NCBI RefSeq assembly: GCF_031755915.1
Contig: NC_083388.1
Span: forward strand, 15,698,501-15,762,500
Direction of reading: 5' to 3'
Length of the DNA: 64,000 nt
Source: Ziziphus jujuba
Taxonomy: Eukaryota > Streptophyta > Magnoliopsida > Rosales > Rhamnaceae
Positions 24,259-35,171 of this stretch are shown here, piece by piece. The position numbers were made by a program, and so were the translations under genes. The notes under the pieces are model-generated. The model had not been told where the DNA came from. It did not search any database and saw only the letters and a list, made by a program, of their open reading frames with translations. The number at the start of each line of letters is the position of its first letter. Position 1 is the stretch's first letter.

Positions 24259-26083
24259 CCCTTTTCCATATAGATTTTAAATTATAGTAAAAGATCATAT
24301 TGAATAAACATAAATAAATAAATAATAATAATAATCTTTTCAACCGCTTATCATTTGAAACAAATAGCAATACTCACTAGTAATTACAAAAGTTAAATAA
24401 TGTAAAATGAAAAAAAAAAAAAAAAAAAACAACTTAAGCCACTTTGATACACTGCCGACATAATAACCCATCTTAGAAAATAACCAAGTTTTTTAATTTG
24501 GATCAAGTTTGACTAAAATTGACCAACTCGACTATATGTATGCTCGAGAGTTAACTTTTTGTGTAACATTCCTACCCAAAAAAATGTCCAAATTTTTGAA
24601 ATTTTGACTATATTTGACCAACTAGATTGTTTATGGGTCCCATGTTTGACTTTTTATATGTTTAATTTTTTAGTTTGATTGATATACGGTTGCACAAAGC
24701 ATGTCAATATGAGTTCATAGATTGGTAGTAGACGAAATTCTAAGTCACAGTTAAAAAGTTATTGTTTTGGAAAGTTTTAAACATCAGTATTATATCGATT
24801 TCCAAACTAATCCATATTTTTTTCTGCTAGTGATCAAGGCTCTATATAAATGTTAGGAAGCATACTCAATAGGGAACAAATTCCAAAGTACTCGTATTAT
24901 CAACCATGCTCGAAAAACCTTTCCTCAGACATACTAGTTTGAATCGGGTCACACCAATTCGATTAAGCCAGTTTTAATCACTTTCCGATCACTATAACAC
25001 CGCATGCGCTGGCCATCATGGAAGCCCATGATGCCCACATTTGGGCAACCAAGCCGGCCAAATTTCACGAGCTTTCCATTGATATAAAGTTTATAGATTT
25101 TGGATGTCTTTTGATAATTATTTCATTCTCGGATTAATTAGTTAAATATCGAGTAAAATTGCACTGTGTTTGAACAAAAATTGATCAAATAGGACAAAAT
25201 TGAAGCCTGATTAGTGTAATAAAATATTAATAGGATCCATTAGAAGGTTCAATTTCATAAAATTGGCCTTTGGGTTAAAAACACTAATTTCAGGTACCAG
25301 ATAGTAAAGGTTTGCGGTATAATTGGACTACTTGGTATCCAATTCATGTAATTCTATAGTTGTATAAATTATTTTAAGATATTTGGTGCACACCAATATC
25401 TTTGGTCTAGTTGTTGGAGCTTGAAAGATATTTTATTATATTTTAGGCATCCATATTGAACCTGGAGGCGATCTTATGGAGGAATATGAATTAGCATCAG
25501 CAGTATCTATAAGTGGTTATATTTTCAAATAGTTTTGGGCATGTTACTACAATATATATGGTTTGGATACTATATATATATATATATATTATTTGATTTA
25601 AATGTTTATTTTATGCATATATAAATATCTGCTTTTACATATATGTGTATCATTTTATATGACTTTGGATAAAATTTTAAATGGTTTTAAACTTTGATAA
25701 GTTCATAGTGAATTTATGGATCATGATATTTAAATATCTTGGTATTTGAAATGATGTTTTAACTATTTTAAAAAATAATTGATTTTGAGAGAGCGGATTG
25801 AAAATTATACATTTTTAAGCATGTTTAAGTGTTTAAAAATTGATTATGGTGATATATATTTTACTATTGGTATTTATGTTTTGGCAAGAAATGATGATTT
25901 AGAATTTTTGAAATATTTAAATAAATGGTTGAATTTGAATATTAAATTATATTTTATGGTACAATATTGTTTTGAAAAGTACAATATTACAAAGATTGTT
26001 TTATGAATATTATGCTATTATATTTAATTGATGTACCATATAGTATTAGTTTTTCAGTTCAGTATTATATTATAGCATGTAGG
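24259..26083. other. AT-rich intergenic DNA, no gene seen
   Basis: Includes an A run near 24410-24429 and a TA run near 25571-25589. The 24480-24680 part repeats a TTTGACYAA..TTGACCAACT theme and may be an old LTR, but I cannot delimit one. Confidence 0.5.
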
Positions 26084-26263
26084 TTTGCCACGCTACCTAT
26101 AGTATGCTAAGGATCATGAGGTTGGGTTTATCCTATGGGTTCATTATTGCCACGATACCTTTCCACTATTAAAGGTCATAAGGTGGGTTGCTCCCATAGA
26201 TTTGTATTGCCACTATGCTTTTTTATGACGTTAGGAATCATGAGGTGGGTTCATCCCACGAGT
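26084..26263. repeat. Three-unit degenerate tandem repeat with hairpins, about 60-bp period
   Basis: Units start TTGCCACGCTACC (26084), TTGCCACGATACC (26147) and TTGCCACTATGC (26207). Each contains GGATCATGAGG-like sequence followed by a small dyad, clearest in unit 3 as GTGGGTTCATCCCAC. A T run of about 25 follows. Confidence 0.85.
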
Positions 26264-27420
26264 TTTTTTTTTTTTTTTTTTTTTTTTACTATTAGATGGT
26301 GTTTCAGGATGCCGTGTACCACTTGACAAAGCTAGGTATATCATATAGCACATTGTTTATATTTTTCTGAGTACATTGTTTATTTTTTAATATTTACGGT
26401 TTTACTGCACTTTTCTAATTATGTTGTGAAATTATTTTTATATATTTGATGCTCAATATTTATATTATGATAAATTTATTTGATTATATTCTAATTGTTG
26501 TTGATTTTATACTATTTGAGCATTGGTTTTATGATAATGGTTTGGGATACCAATTTGAGTTTTGTGAAATAATTTTTAAATGGGAAACCTTTTAAACCAG
26601 TGGAATGAGAGGTTTTGAGAGAAAGATTTACAGAAATAAAACATTAATTTTCTTTTGTATCATACCATTCAGTAAGATATCTTTATTTCACTAGTTATCT
26701 GATAGTCTACCTCACACATTACTTGTTGTTTCTTGTTTTCCTCAGCAAAAGCAGTAGCAATATTTATCTTTCCCTATTATCTTTATTTTTCTAGACTTAT
26801 TCGCATAATTTGTATTTCAAATTAAATTTTCTAACCTAAATATTGGACATGGTAATGATGCTATTATGCATATGTTGTTATGACTTATAGTATGATAGGT
26901 TTTAGTTGTGAACTATAGATGTGGACTTGCATGCTATTGTAACTTTATATATCAAGGTATTATTTGATATTGTACATGTTTGTTTGTTTGCAATTTAAAT
27001 GAGGTTCCATTAGGTATTTCTTTAGGTATTACCCAATAGGACTTCAATAGACAAGACCACCAAGAGATCCTAAAAGGGATTGTTGTGGCGAGTACTATCA
27101 TTTTGTGTACTCAAGTTTTGAGTTTGACCATAACAACATTGTGTAAAGCTTATCAATATAAGGTTATGAACTATCGCACTCCTGATTTTATGCTGTGGTA
27201 CAAATGTTTTGGTCAAAACAATGTTAGACACGTTTTGGTTTACAAATTAGGTAATAATTGTTTAAAAATCATAATATTCTTTTGGTAAAATCTTTATATT
27301 GTTTTGACATCATATATACAATTAATTTATAAATATAGATGTTTATATATTTATTTGTATATTAATACAAATATAAAAATATTTTTATTAATTATTTTAA
27401 TTTTTATATTATTATTAATT
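26264..27420. other. AT-rich stretch, possible old LTR, no gene seen
   Basis: No frame with a domain. It precedes a decayed gag fragment in the same orientation, so part of it may be LTR and leader of that element, but neither LTR ends nor a primer site could be picked out. Confidence 0.4.
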
Positions 27421-27880
27421 TTCAAAATTTGGTTCTAGCCTTCGACTTGGTAGGCCACCCCATACTCTTTGTAGCGTTCCTAGTAAATTCCATACAAGGA
27501 TATACCAGAATGGTGATGCATGTTTCTACTATGGACAACATGGTCATTTTAAGAGGGCATGTCCTCTTTGGTTTGGAGACGGTATGAAAGCTTCTAGGTT
27601 CAGCTATCCATATCAACAGACTAGATCTTATTAGTGACTAAATCATATTAGTAAACTTGTTCTAGCTATCTATAGTAGTAGTCTAGTGTTGTTGCTAGGC
27701 AAGGTGCTCAGGCATAATTGGTTGACACTACTTTTTCTGGTAATAGAGCATTGGCAGCACTTAGAGTTTTAGGCAATGGTTAGCAGCGACAATCACTGGC
27801 CAGAGGTAGAGTCTTTTCGATGATGCAGTAAGAGATTATTGCTATATCAAATGTGGTTACAGTTATGATACTGATTATTC
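27421..27880 (+). pseudogene. Decayed gag/protease-start fragment of a different Ty3/gypsy element
   Basis: A plus-strand reading shows CFYYGQHGHFKRACP, a CCHC zinc knuckle whose second cysteine is tyrosine, and further on RGRVFSMMQ-stop-EIIAISNVV, which resembles the stretch between the zinc knuckle and protease in Tekay/Del-like elements. It is not the gag of the family that fills the rest of the window, whose knuckle is CFKCQ-G-GHIASQC. It is cut at the right by minus-strand gag of that family. Confidence 0.6.
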
Positions 27881-28094
27881 ATTCTTCCCATTCTAAGTAA
27901 GCCTCCAGATCACTTTTCCAAAAAATGATGGTATGTTAACTTTAATATTTCCGAGGTCATCATCTTCTTCTTGGACTTGCCTTCCACGGTTTTTCCTTCC
28001 TTGGAATGCAAATATGTCTTCATACTCCTTTTCAAGGTTATCTCCAAAATCACTTCCTCCAACATCTTCCCTAAAATGTCCGCGGCCTCCTTCC
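27881..28094 (-). pseudogene. gag fragment (main Ty3/gypsy family), minus strand
   Basis: The reverse strand encodes EEDDDLGNIKVNIPSFF followed by GK and, after a frameshift, the DLEAYLEWEE stretch: the N-terminal capsid part of the family gag. It ends within the acidic GGRGHFREDV region and abuts a plus-strand LTR piece, a join not expected from simple nesting. Confidence 0.75.
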
Positions 28095-28163
28095 ATTGCC
28101 TATTGTGGCGTTTTTGATATACCAAGGTTTCTAGTCATAGATTGATTAGAGGTTGAGGTGATC
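28095..28163 (+). mobile_element. Element D: left piece of its 5' LTR
   Basis: CCTATTGTGGCG..ATACCAAGGTTTCTA..GGTTGAGG is the late part of the family LTR in plus orientation. It stops at TGATC (28159-28163) and resumes at 42584 with TGACCATAAAAACTTGAAC, because element C was inserted here. The first ~1 kb of this LTR is missing. Confidence 0.85.
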
Positions 28164-28738
28164 TGATACGAACCTAGGACAACCTGCTCCTAAACCCGTA
28201 TTATATTAGCCGGATCTCAATTAAGTTCAAGTTCTAATGGAATGGACCTCAACCCCTAACGAACCTGTGGTTAGAAACCTTGGTATAATGTAGACGCCAC
28301 AATAGGGGATGGAAAACCTATTGATAAGTCAAGCTAAAACAACCAATTCTCTAATGGTGTTTTAGGTGTTCTCAAAGAACAAAGAGATAACTAATCTCAC
28401 AAGTATTTTCTCAATCAAATTAAAGTTGTATTCTTATTGAAAAATAAGCCTTTAAATAGGCTTTGAAAGAAACAAAATAAACCCTGAAAACCCTAGATAA
28501 AACCCGGCCACACACATAAAGAAACCTAGTTGACCGCAACTATACTTCCTTTCCTAATCTAAGTTTGATTAATTAATTCCTTTATATTAAATTAGGAATT
28601 AATTAATTTACAATAAAATAAAAACCTTCCTAAAGTTATTTGTCCAGAAAATAAATAAATAAGAACCCAAAAAGAAATAAAGTCAATCGCAAATTAGGTA
28701 ACGAGTTGACTTTGACCTCTAGGCTGAATTATGTCTTC

Positions 28739-28922
28739 AACCGAGCTAACTTATGTCTGCCTGATGTCCGAGCTAACTTATGGCCTATCCGAGCTAACTG
28801 ATGTCTGTCCGAGCTAACTTGTGTCTGGCCGAGCTAACTGATGTCTGTCCGAACTAAGTTGTGTCTGGCCGAGCTAACTGATGTCTGTCCGAGCTAAGTT
28901 GTGTCTGGCCGAGCTAAGTTAC
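28739..28922. repeat. 20-bp minisatellite within the C 3' LTR
   Basis: Alternating 20-base units CCGAGCTAACTGATGTCTGT and CCGAGCTAACTTGTGTCTGG (or close variants), so the basic repeat is a 40-bp dimer. The 5' LTR has one more dimer. Confidence 0.9.
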
Positions 28923-29194
28923 ATCCGATGTCCGAGGTCCGAGATCAGATGTCCGAGGCAAGGCTCCGATGTCCGAAGTCCGAGATCAGATGTTCGAGAC
29001 ATGGGTGTCCGATAGAAAATATCCGATGTATGGGTGTCCGATGTATCAGCCTCCACCACTTGTATACTTAAAACAGGTCTTTTATCTTCAGGTATGGACA
29101 AGCCCTTTTGAGAATGAATTACTTTTTGGATAAAGGCAGCAAGATTGTCCTTAAACCTCTTAGCTTGAGCCCTAGTGATCGGTCCAGTCTTCAT
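28919..29194 (-). pseudogene. LTR-encoded polyprotein tail of element C
   Basis: This frame starts [18 protein letters not shown] and runs 91 codons into the minisatellite region of the 3' LTR. In B the equivalent residues are joined in frame to the integrase C-terminus. In C a one-base deletion just upstream (near 29242) separates them. It is the end of the ancestral polyprotein, not an independent gene. Confidence 0.65.
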
Positions 29195-32097
29195 CTGTAT
29201 CGGATCAGTACCCCAGCGAGTTGTTGGTGGTGCGAGCTCGGCGGGTTTGCATCATTCCCCTCCTCTTGAAAAGGATTTTTCCTCAAAACGAAGTCATCAC
29301 CTGCAGCAAAAGGAGATAAATCAGCAACATTAAAGGTGGCACTAACACTATACTCACCCGGTAAATCAAGTTTGTAGGCATTGTCATTTATCCTCTCCAA
29401 AACTTGAAAAGGTCCATCGCCCCTCGGCATGAGTTTGGATTTCCTTTGTTCAGGAAACCTTTCTTTCCTTAAATGCAGCCACACCCAATCTCCAGGTTCA
29501 AACACCATTGATTTTCGGTGTTGATTAGCCACCTTTGCATATTGCTCGGTCCTCCTCTCAATATTTGCTCGTGTCTTCTCATGAATCTGCTTTACAAATT
29601 CAGCTTTTTGTTTTCCATCTAGATTAGCACGCTCACTTATAGGTAAAGGTGTTAAATCTAATGGAGTCAAAGGATTAAAACCATAAATAATTTCAAATGG
29701 AGTAAATTTACTTGCTGAATGTAAAGACCTATTATATGCAAATTCAACATGTGGCAAACATTCTTCCCAAGTTCTTAAATTTCTACTAATTAATGCTCTC
29801 AACAATGCAGACAAGGTTCTATTTACTACTTCGGTTTGTCCATCAGTTTGTGGATGACAAGTAGTTGAAAATAAAAGCTTAGTACCTAATTTAGCCCACA
29901 AAGTTTTCCAAAAATAGCTTAAAAACTTAGCATCCCTATCCGAAACAATAGTTCTTGGCATTCCATGCAATCTCACAATTTCCTTGAAAAATAAATTAGC
30001 AATATTGGATGCATCATCAGTTTTGTTACATGCAATAAAATGTGCCATATTAGAAAACCGATCTACTACAATAAAAATTGAATCCTTACCTGTCCTTGAC
30101 CTAGGCAACCCAAGAATAAAATCCATAGACAAATCTACCCAAGGATAGGTAGGAATCGGCAAAGGCTTATACAAGCCATGCGACTTCAATGTTGATTTTG
30201 TTTTTCGACACTTCAAACATCTTTCACAAATTCTCTCAACATCTCTCCTCATGTTAGGCCAATAAAAATGTTCTTGCAGCAAGGATAAAGTTTTCAAAAT
30301 ACCAAAATGACCCATCAAACCACCCCCATGTCCTTCCCGAACCAATAATTCCCTAATACTACAATTAGGCACACAAAGTTTGTTCTCCTTAAACAAATAT
30401 CCCTCAAATATGTAAAATTTATTAAATCCATGTTTCAAACAGGTTCTAAAAATTTCTCCAAATTCACTATCATGCTCATAAAGTTCTTTCAATTGTTCAA
30501 ATCCAAGCAATCTAGCATATAAGGTAGAAAAGAGTACATACCTTCGGGATAATGCATCGGCAACCACATTTTCTTTACCTTTTTTGTAGCGGATCACATA
30601 GGGAAAGGTTTCAATAAATTCAATCCACTTGGCATTCCTTCGGTTGAGCTTTCCTTGACCCTTGATATGCTTCAAAAACTCATGATCCGTATGAATCACA
30701 AACTCCTTTGGCATGAGATAATGCTGCCACGTCTCCAAAGCCTTCACCAAAGCATACATCTCCTTGTCATAAGTTGGGTAGTTTAGGGTAGCTCCATTTA
30801 ATTTTTCACTAAAGTAGGCTATGGATCTTCCTTCTTGCATTAAGACAGCTCCAATACCTACACCCGAAGCATCACACTCAATTTCAAAAGTCTTAGAAAA
30901 ATTTGGCAAAACTAACAAAGGTACATTACACAATTTTTCTTTCAACAAATTAAAAGATTTTTCTTGTACTTCCCCCCATTTAAAGCCGACATTCTTTTTG
31001 ACAACTTCATTCAATGGTGCTGCTATGGTACTAAAATCCTTGACAAATCTTCTATAAAAGCTTGCCAAGCCATGAAAGCTCCTCACTTGGGTGATAGAAG
31101 TAGGAACCGACCACTCTTGAATTGCCTTCACCTTAGCTTGGTCAACTTTGATTCCTGCAGCACTTACTACAAACCCTAGAAACACAAGCTCATCTTTGCA
31201 AAATTCACATTTTTTAATGTAAGCAAACAATCTTTCTTTTCTAAGAACTTGCAAAACTTGCCTAAGTTGATCCACATGGTCATCCAAATTTCGGTTATAT
31301 ATTAGAATGTCATCAAAATAAACAACCATAAATTTACCAATAAATGGATGCATTACATGATTCATAAGCCTCATGAAAGTACTAGGTGCATTGGATAATC
31401 CAAAAGGCATAACTAACCATTCATACAGCCCATATTTAGTTTTGAATACGGTTTTCCATTCATCACCTTCTTTCATCATAATTTGATGATAACCACTCCT
31501 AAGATCAATTTTTGTAAACATGCAAGCACCATGCAACTCATCAAGCATATCATCTAATCTAGGAATGGGATGCCTATATTTGATGGTAATGTTATTTATA
31601 GCCCTACAATCAACACACATTCTCCAAGAACCATCCTTTTTAGGTACCAACAAAACAGGAACAGCACATGGACTTAAACTCTCATGAATGTATCCTTTAT
31701 CAAGCAAATCACTTACCTGTTTTTGCAGCTCCTTTGTTTCCTCGGGATTGCTCCTATAAGCCGGTCTATTTGGTATGGCAGCTCCTGGAATAAAGTCAAT
31801 TTGATGTTCTATCCCTCGAATAGGTGGTAGTTCACTTGGAATTTCATTTGGGAAGACATCTCCAAATTCCTTTAAAAGAGAAATCATTGAACTTGGCAAT
31901 TCAAGTTCTTCAAAGTTAGTTTGATCATTAAAATAATTTTCTTTATAAATCATGACCAGCAAAGGTTTCTTACACTCAATAACCTTATTAATATTCCCTA
32001 AACTCAAATAAAAGTTACTACTTAACCTTTCTTTTCTTTCTTTTTCTTTTTTTCCCTTGGATTGGCGCACACCTTCGGATTTTTCTTCCTTCTCCAT
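29191..32097 (-). CDS. Pol of element C: RT, RNase H and integrase
   Basis: A 968-codon open frame. RT (about residues 90-330) has [11 protein letters not shown], the hydrophobic [12 protein letters not shown] and the catalytic YFDD at 260-263. RNase H starts at about 400, with FEIECDAS and HTDH. The integrase zinc-binding H-H-C-C region (about 585-630) ends CERCLKC. Core catalytic residues are seen as D in [10 protein letters not shown] in VSDRDAKF and E in [13 protein letters not shown] module ([12 protein letters not shown]) follows near 895, then FNVADLSPF. No classical chromodomain is apparent. The frame starts within the protease-RT linker after a one-base loss that separates it from gag-protease; in copy F gag-protease and the RT start are one frame. 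Its last 21 codons lie in the 3' LTR. Confidence 0.93.
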   Translation of the reverse strand: MEKEEKSEGVRQSKGKKEKERKERLSSNFYLSLGNINKVIECKKPLLVMIYKENYFNDQTNFEELELPSSMISLLKEFGDVFPNEIPSELPPIRGIEHQIDFIPGAAIPNRPAYRSNPEETKELQKQVSDLLDKGYIHESLSPCAVPVLLVPKKDGSWRMCVDCRAINNITIKYRHPIPRLDDMLDELHGACMFTKIDLRSGYHQIMMKEGDEWKTVFKTKYGLYEWLVMPFGLSNAPSTFMRLMNHVMHPFIGKFMVVYFDDILIYNRNLDDHVDQLRQVLQVLRKERLFAYIKKCEFCKDELVFLGFVVSAAGIKVDQAKVKAIQEWSVPTSITQVRSFHGLASFYRRFVKDFSTIAAPLNEVVKKNVGFKWGEVQEKSFNLLKEKLCNVPLLVLPNFSKTFEIECDASGVGIGAVLMQEGRSIAYFSEKLNGATLNYPTYDKEMYALVKALETWQHYLMPKEFVIHTDHEFLKHIKGQGKLNRRNAKWIEFIETFPYVIRYKKGKENVVADALSRRYVLFSTLYARLLGFEQLKELYEHDSEFGEIFRTCLKHGFNKFYIFEGYLFKENKLCVPNCSIRELLVREGHGGGLMGHFGILKTLSLLQEHFYWPNMRRDVERICERCLKCRKTKSTLKSHGLYKPLPIPTYPWVDLSMDFILGLPRSRTGKDSIFIVVDRFSNMAHFIACNKTDDASNIANLFFKEIVRLHGMPRTIVSDRDAKFLSYFWKTLWAKLGTKLLFSTTCHPQTDGQTEVVNRTLSALLRALISRNLRTWEECLPHVEFAYNRSLHSASKFTPFEIIYGFNPLTPLDLTPLPISERANLDGKQKAEFVKQIHEKTRANIERRTEQYAKVANQHRKSMVFEPGDWVWLHLRKERFPEQRKSKLMPRGDGPFQVLERINDNAYKLDLPGEYSVSATFNVADLSPFAAGDDFVLRKNPFQEEGNDANPPSSHHQQLAGVLIRYR
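29255..29267 (-). promoter_or_regulatory. Polypurine tract of element C
   Basis: On the minus strand AAGAGGAGGGGAA directly precedes the LTR start TGATGC. This is the expected second-strand primer position. Confidence 0.9.
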
Positions 32098-33077
32098 GCT
32101 CTCGGGTTTGCCACTTCCTTTTCCCTCTCTTTAGGTTTTCCCTTGATCTTTCCACTCAATATGAACCTTAGAACCTTACCTTGGTCAGCAACCTCAATCT
32201 TACCTTCTTGAAAGGATGGTGAAGCTGTTGGTGCCATACTTGCTTTTTCCTTGAGCTTTTCGGCTTCTCTCCGTTGTTGCATTTGTAATTGGTCTTTGTA
32301 AACCTCTTTAGGAGATAATGGTTCTAGCTTGACCTTCTCCCCTTTAAACCTGAAAAAAATACTATTTTCTTGACCAAAATGAGTATCATCTTTATCAAAT
32401 TGCCATGGTCTACCTAGTAGTATATGTCCAGCAATCATGGGAACAATATCACATAAAACTATATCCTCATATCTACCTATACTAAATTTTACTTTGGCTT
32501 GTTTATTTACCCTCATCTCACCACTATCATTTAACCATTGTAACCTATAGGGTTCTGGACATTTAATTGTTTTCAAGCCTAATTTATCAACTACAAGATT
32601 ACTTATCACATTAGTACAACTCCCACTATCTATAATCATGCTACAAATTTTACCTTGTATTTCGCAGCGAGTGTGGAAGATGTTTTCTCTTTGTACCTGC
32701 TCTTCATCTTTGTAGACAACAAGTACTCTCCTTGAAACCAAGCTCAACTCGGCATTAGATGTATCTACAGGTTCGGCTTCATCTTCATTGCAGTCCTCCT
32801 CTTGCTCGGTTTCAGCCCCACTAGCCTCACTCTCGGATTCCACTTCTCCATTACCCTTAATTACCATTATTCTTATATTCGGGCATTGGCTGGCTATATG
32901 TCCTCTTCCTTGGCACTTGAAACAAATAATTTCTCTTGACTTTTGAGGTTTAGGTTCAGATTTTACCTCACCTTTAATGGCTTGGACAGATTCAGCTTTA
33001 AGTTCCCTTCTTGGCCGGTTAGTAGCTTCTTCACTAAGCTTCGGCTTCAGCTTGCTCTCATAAGTAGAATTGTTTTT
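32022..33077 (-). pseudogene. Gag C-terminus and protease of element C
   Basis: Reading on the minus strand after a TAG near 33079 (tryptophan codon in other copies), the frame holds the CCHC knuckle CFKCQGRGHIASQC, an acidic linker, and a retropepsin-type aspartic protease with the active site IIDSGSCTNVIS and the distal HILLGRPW. It ends in a lysine-rich stretch that is out of frame because one base is missing near 32180. The same region in F stays open into RT. Protease would cut the Gag-Pol precursor in the particle. Confidence 0.88.
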
Positions 33078-34022
33078 CTAGCCACTTGAACTTGTCCTTC
33101 CATTGCTAGAAACTCCTCCAAACCGTGTGCTAACACCCTTCCTCTTGAATTGGTTCTCAAGCTTAATTGCTACATGCAACATCTCCTCCAATTCCAAGTA
33201 TTGTTGTAATTCAAGTTGGTTGGCAATGTCACGGTTCAAACTACCAAGAAATCTCGCCATTGTTGCCTCCCTATCCTCATTCATATTCAGCCTCATCATT
33301 AACATCTCCATCTCTTTGTAATAATCCTCCACGGACTTGCTTCCTTGAGACAAAGATTGAAGCCTTTGATGCAGCAATCTATGGTAATGGGATGGCACAA
33401 ACCGCTTTCTCATGGCTCCTTTCATTTGTCGCCATGTTGTAATCAAGTCATCACCAACTCTCCTTCGAGTGCTTTGCTCATTGGTCCACCATTGGACTGC
33501 ATAATGTCCAAACTCCATTGCTGCCAACTTCACCTTCTTACCTTCCGAATAGTTGTGGCAGTAAAAAATCATCTCCATTTTTTCTTCCCACTCCAAATAA
33601 GCTTCGGGATCACTTTTACCCATAAAAGGTAGAATGTTAACCTTGATATTTCCCAAATCATCATCTATATCTTCCCTCCTATATCTTCCACGGCCAGCTC
33701 TATCTTGAACAGCAACAGTTTCATCCATACCTTCTTCGAAGTCTCCACCGAATGGCTCCTCATCAAATTCCTCTCTCGGTCTCTCGCGACCTCCTCGTCC
33801 TCGGCCTCGCCCTCCATGGAATTCTTGCCTATTTCTTGTATTCGGCATTCCTTGTGAGGCTTCTAGGCTTCCCATTCTTTGATTCATATGCTCAACTTGA
33901 GCACTAACCCGCTGTATTGACTCCAAAACAGCTCTCATGTCCACTTGATCTCCACTCCCGGTAGCTCGGGCATTGCAATGGAATGCTACGGACTCCTCCT
34001 CATTGATCCTCAAGGGTGGCTC
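33078..34022 (-). pseudogene. Gag capsid region of element C, interrupted by element B
   Basis: Open from the B insertion point (34022) to a TAG near 33079. Order: acidic and RG-rich N-terminal linker (HGGRGRGRGGRERPREEF), then capsid-like domain with DLGNIKVNI, DPEAYLEWEEKMEMIF, KVKLAAMEFGHYAVQWW and SVEDYYKEMEMLMMRLNM. The first few codons of this gag lie on the other side of element B at 40355-40381. Known role of the family: assembly of cytoplasmic particles that package element RNA. Confidence 0.9.
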
Positions 34023-34861
34023 TGATGTGATTCCGCCCGAGCGTGCTCCATCGATAACCCGCTGGGGTGTTGACTCGACACGGATGAAGACTAGGCCAAT
34101 CACAAGAGCTCAAATTAAGAGATTTAAGTACAACCTGGGAGTATTTATACAGGGGGTAATCAATCTCAACAGAGCTTGTCCATACTTGAAGATACAAAGC
34201 CTATTCTAAGCATCTAAGTGGTGGAAGCCAATACGGACCCGGGTGACGGTTTTGGTACATGTTTGGAGTCCGGGAAGCATGAAATGGTTCCAATGCTTTA
34301 TGGGTTCAATACATATGCCTAAGAGGTCATGGAATCGATTTAAACCATCCTCAAATGCAATCAAAAAAGGCTTGTACAGACAACATCAACAATTTGGCCG
34401 AATTTACTGTATTGTTTGCTGGCTTTACTGTATTTTATTGTATTAGCCTTCTCTTATTTTTCCAAGCATGGGCAACATGTGGGCCTTCATATTTAGCTTA
34501 TTTGGCATCCTAAGAAGCATCTAGAAGCTGATTTGGAGCTCAAAAAGGTCAAAGATTGATCAAAGTCAACTTGCTAAAAAAGGCTAGCATTTTTAGTTTC
34601 CTAATTTGTTTTTACCTTTTGTTTTAGGAAACTACCATTACTTTTTGGCTTTTATTTATTTATTTTCTGGACAAATAACTTTAGGAAGGTTTTTATTTTA
34701 TTCTTTCTATTGTAAATTAATTAATTCCTAATTTAATATAAAGGAATTAATTAATCAAACTTAGATTAGGAAAGGAAGTATAGTTTCGGCCAACTAGGTT
34801 TCTTTATGTGTGGTGGCCGATTTTCTTTATTTTTAAGGTTTTATTTCATGGCTTTGTAGCC

Positions 34862-34869
34862 TATTTAAA
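34862..34869 (+). promoter_or_regulatory. Putative TATA box, 5' LTR of B
   Basis: TATTTAAA flanked by AGCC and GGCT arms (AGCCTATTTAAAGGCT), conserved in position among LTRs of the window. Confidence 0.55.
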
Positions 34870-34954
34870 GGCTTATTTTTCAATATGAATGCAACTTTGA
34901 TTTGATTGAGAAAATACTTGTGAGATTAATTATCTCTTTGTTCTTTGAGAACAC

Positions 34955-34986
34955 CTAAAACACCATTAGAGAATTGGTTGTTTTAG
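34955..34986 (+). other. R/U5 stem-loop, 5' LTR of B
   Basis: CTAAAACACC pairs with GGTTGTTTTAG across ATTAGAGAATT, about 85 bases after the TATA box. Confidence 0.6.
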
Positions 34987-35159
34987 CTTGACTTATCAAT
35001 AGGTTTTCCATCCCCTATTGTGGCATCTACATTATACCAAGGTTTCTAACCACAGGTTGGTTAGGGGTTGAGGTCAATTCCATTAGAACTTGAACTTAAT
35101 TGAGATCCGGGCTAATATAATATGGGTTTAGGAGCAGGTCATTCTAGGTTCGTATCATT

Positions 35160-35171
35160 TGGTATCAGAGC
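35160..35171 (+). promoter_or_regulatory. Primer binding site of B (initiator tRNA-Met)
   Basis: TGGTATCAGAGC lies two bases after the LTR end and is complementary to the 3' end of plant initiator tRNA-Met. Confidence 0.93.

Larger units (their letters stand above)
28164..29254 (-). repeat. 3' LTR of element C
   Basis: Runs from the complement of GTATCA at 28164 to the complement of TGATGC at 29254. Contains the 20-bp minisatellite (about 28739-28922) and further CCGAGGTCCGAGATC-like short repeats. One base is missing near 29242 relative to the 5' LTR, which shifts the LTR-encoded end of the polyprotein. Confidence 0.93.
34023..35157 (+). repeat. 5' LTR of element B
   Basis: TGATGTGATTCC..TTCGTATCA. 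This LTR type lacks the 20-bp minisatellite and instead has the GAAGCATGAAATGGTTCC section. Confidence 0.93.

Noticed and set aside
25779..26006. A 75-codon plus-strand frame
   Set aside because: AT-rich composition, no motif, and no splice or promoter context I can support.
28731..28925. The 20-bp repeats considered as a CRISPR array or satellite
   Set aside because: Units are contiguous with no unique spacers, occur only inside LTRs, and the organism is a plant.
30821..31179. Plus-strand frames opposite pol of element C
   Set aside because: Antisense shadows of the RT and RNase H frame. The same shadow appears opposite the O copy (60184-60420), as expected from codon structure rather than from a gene.
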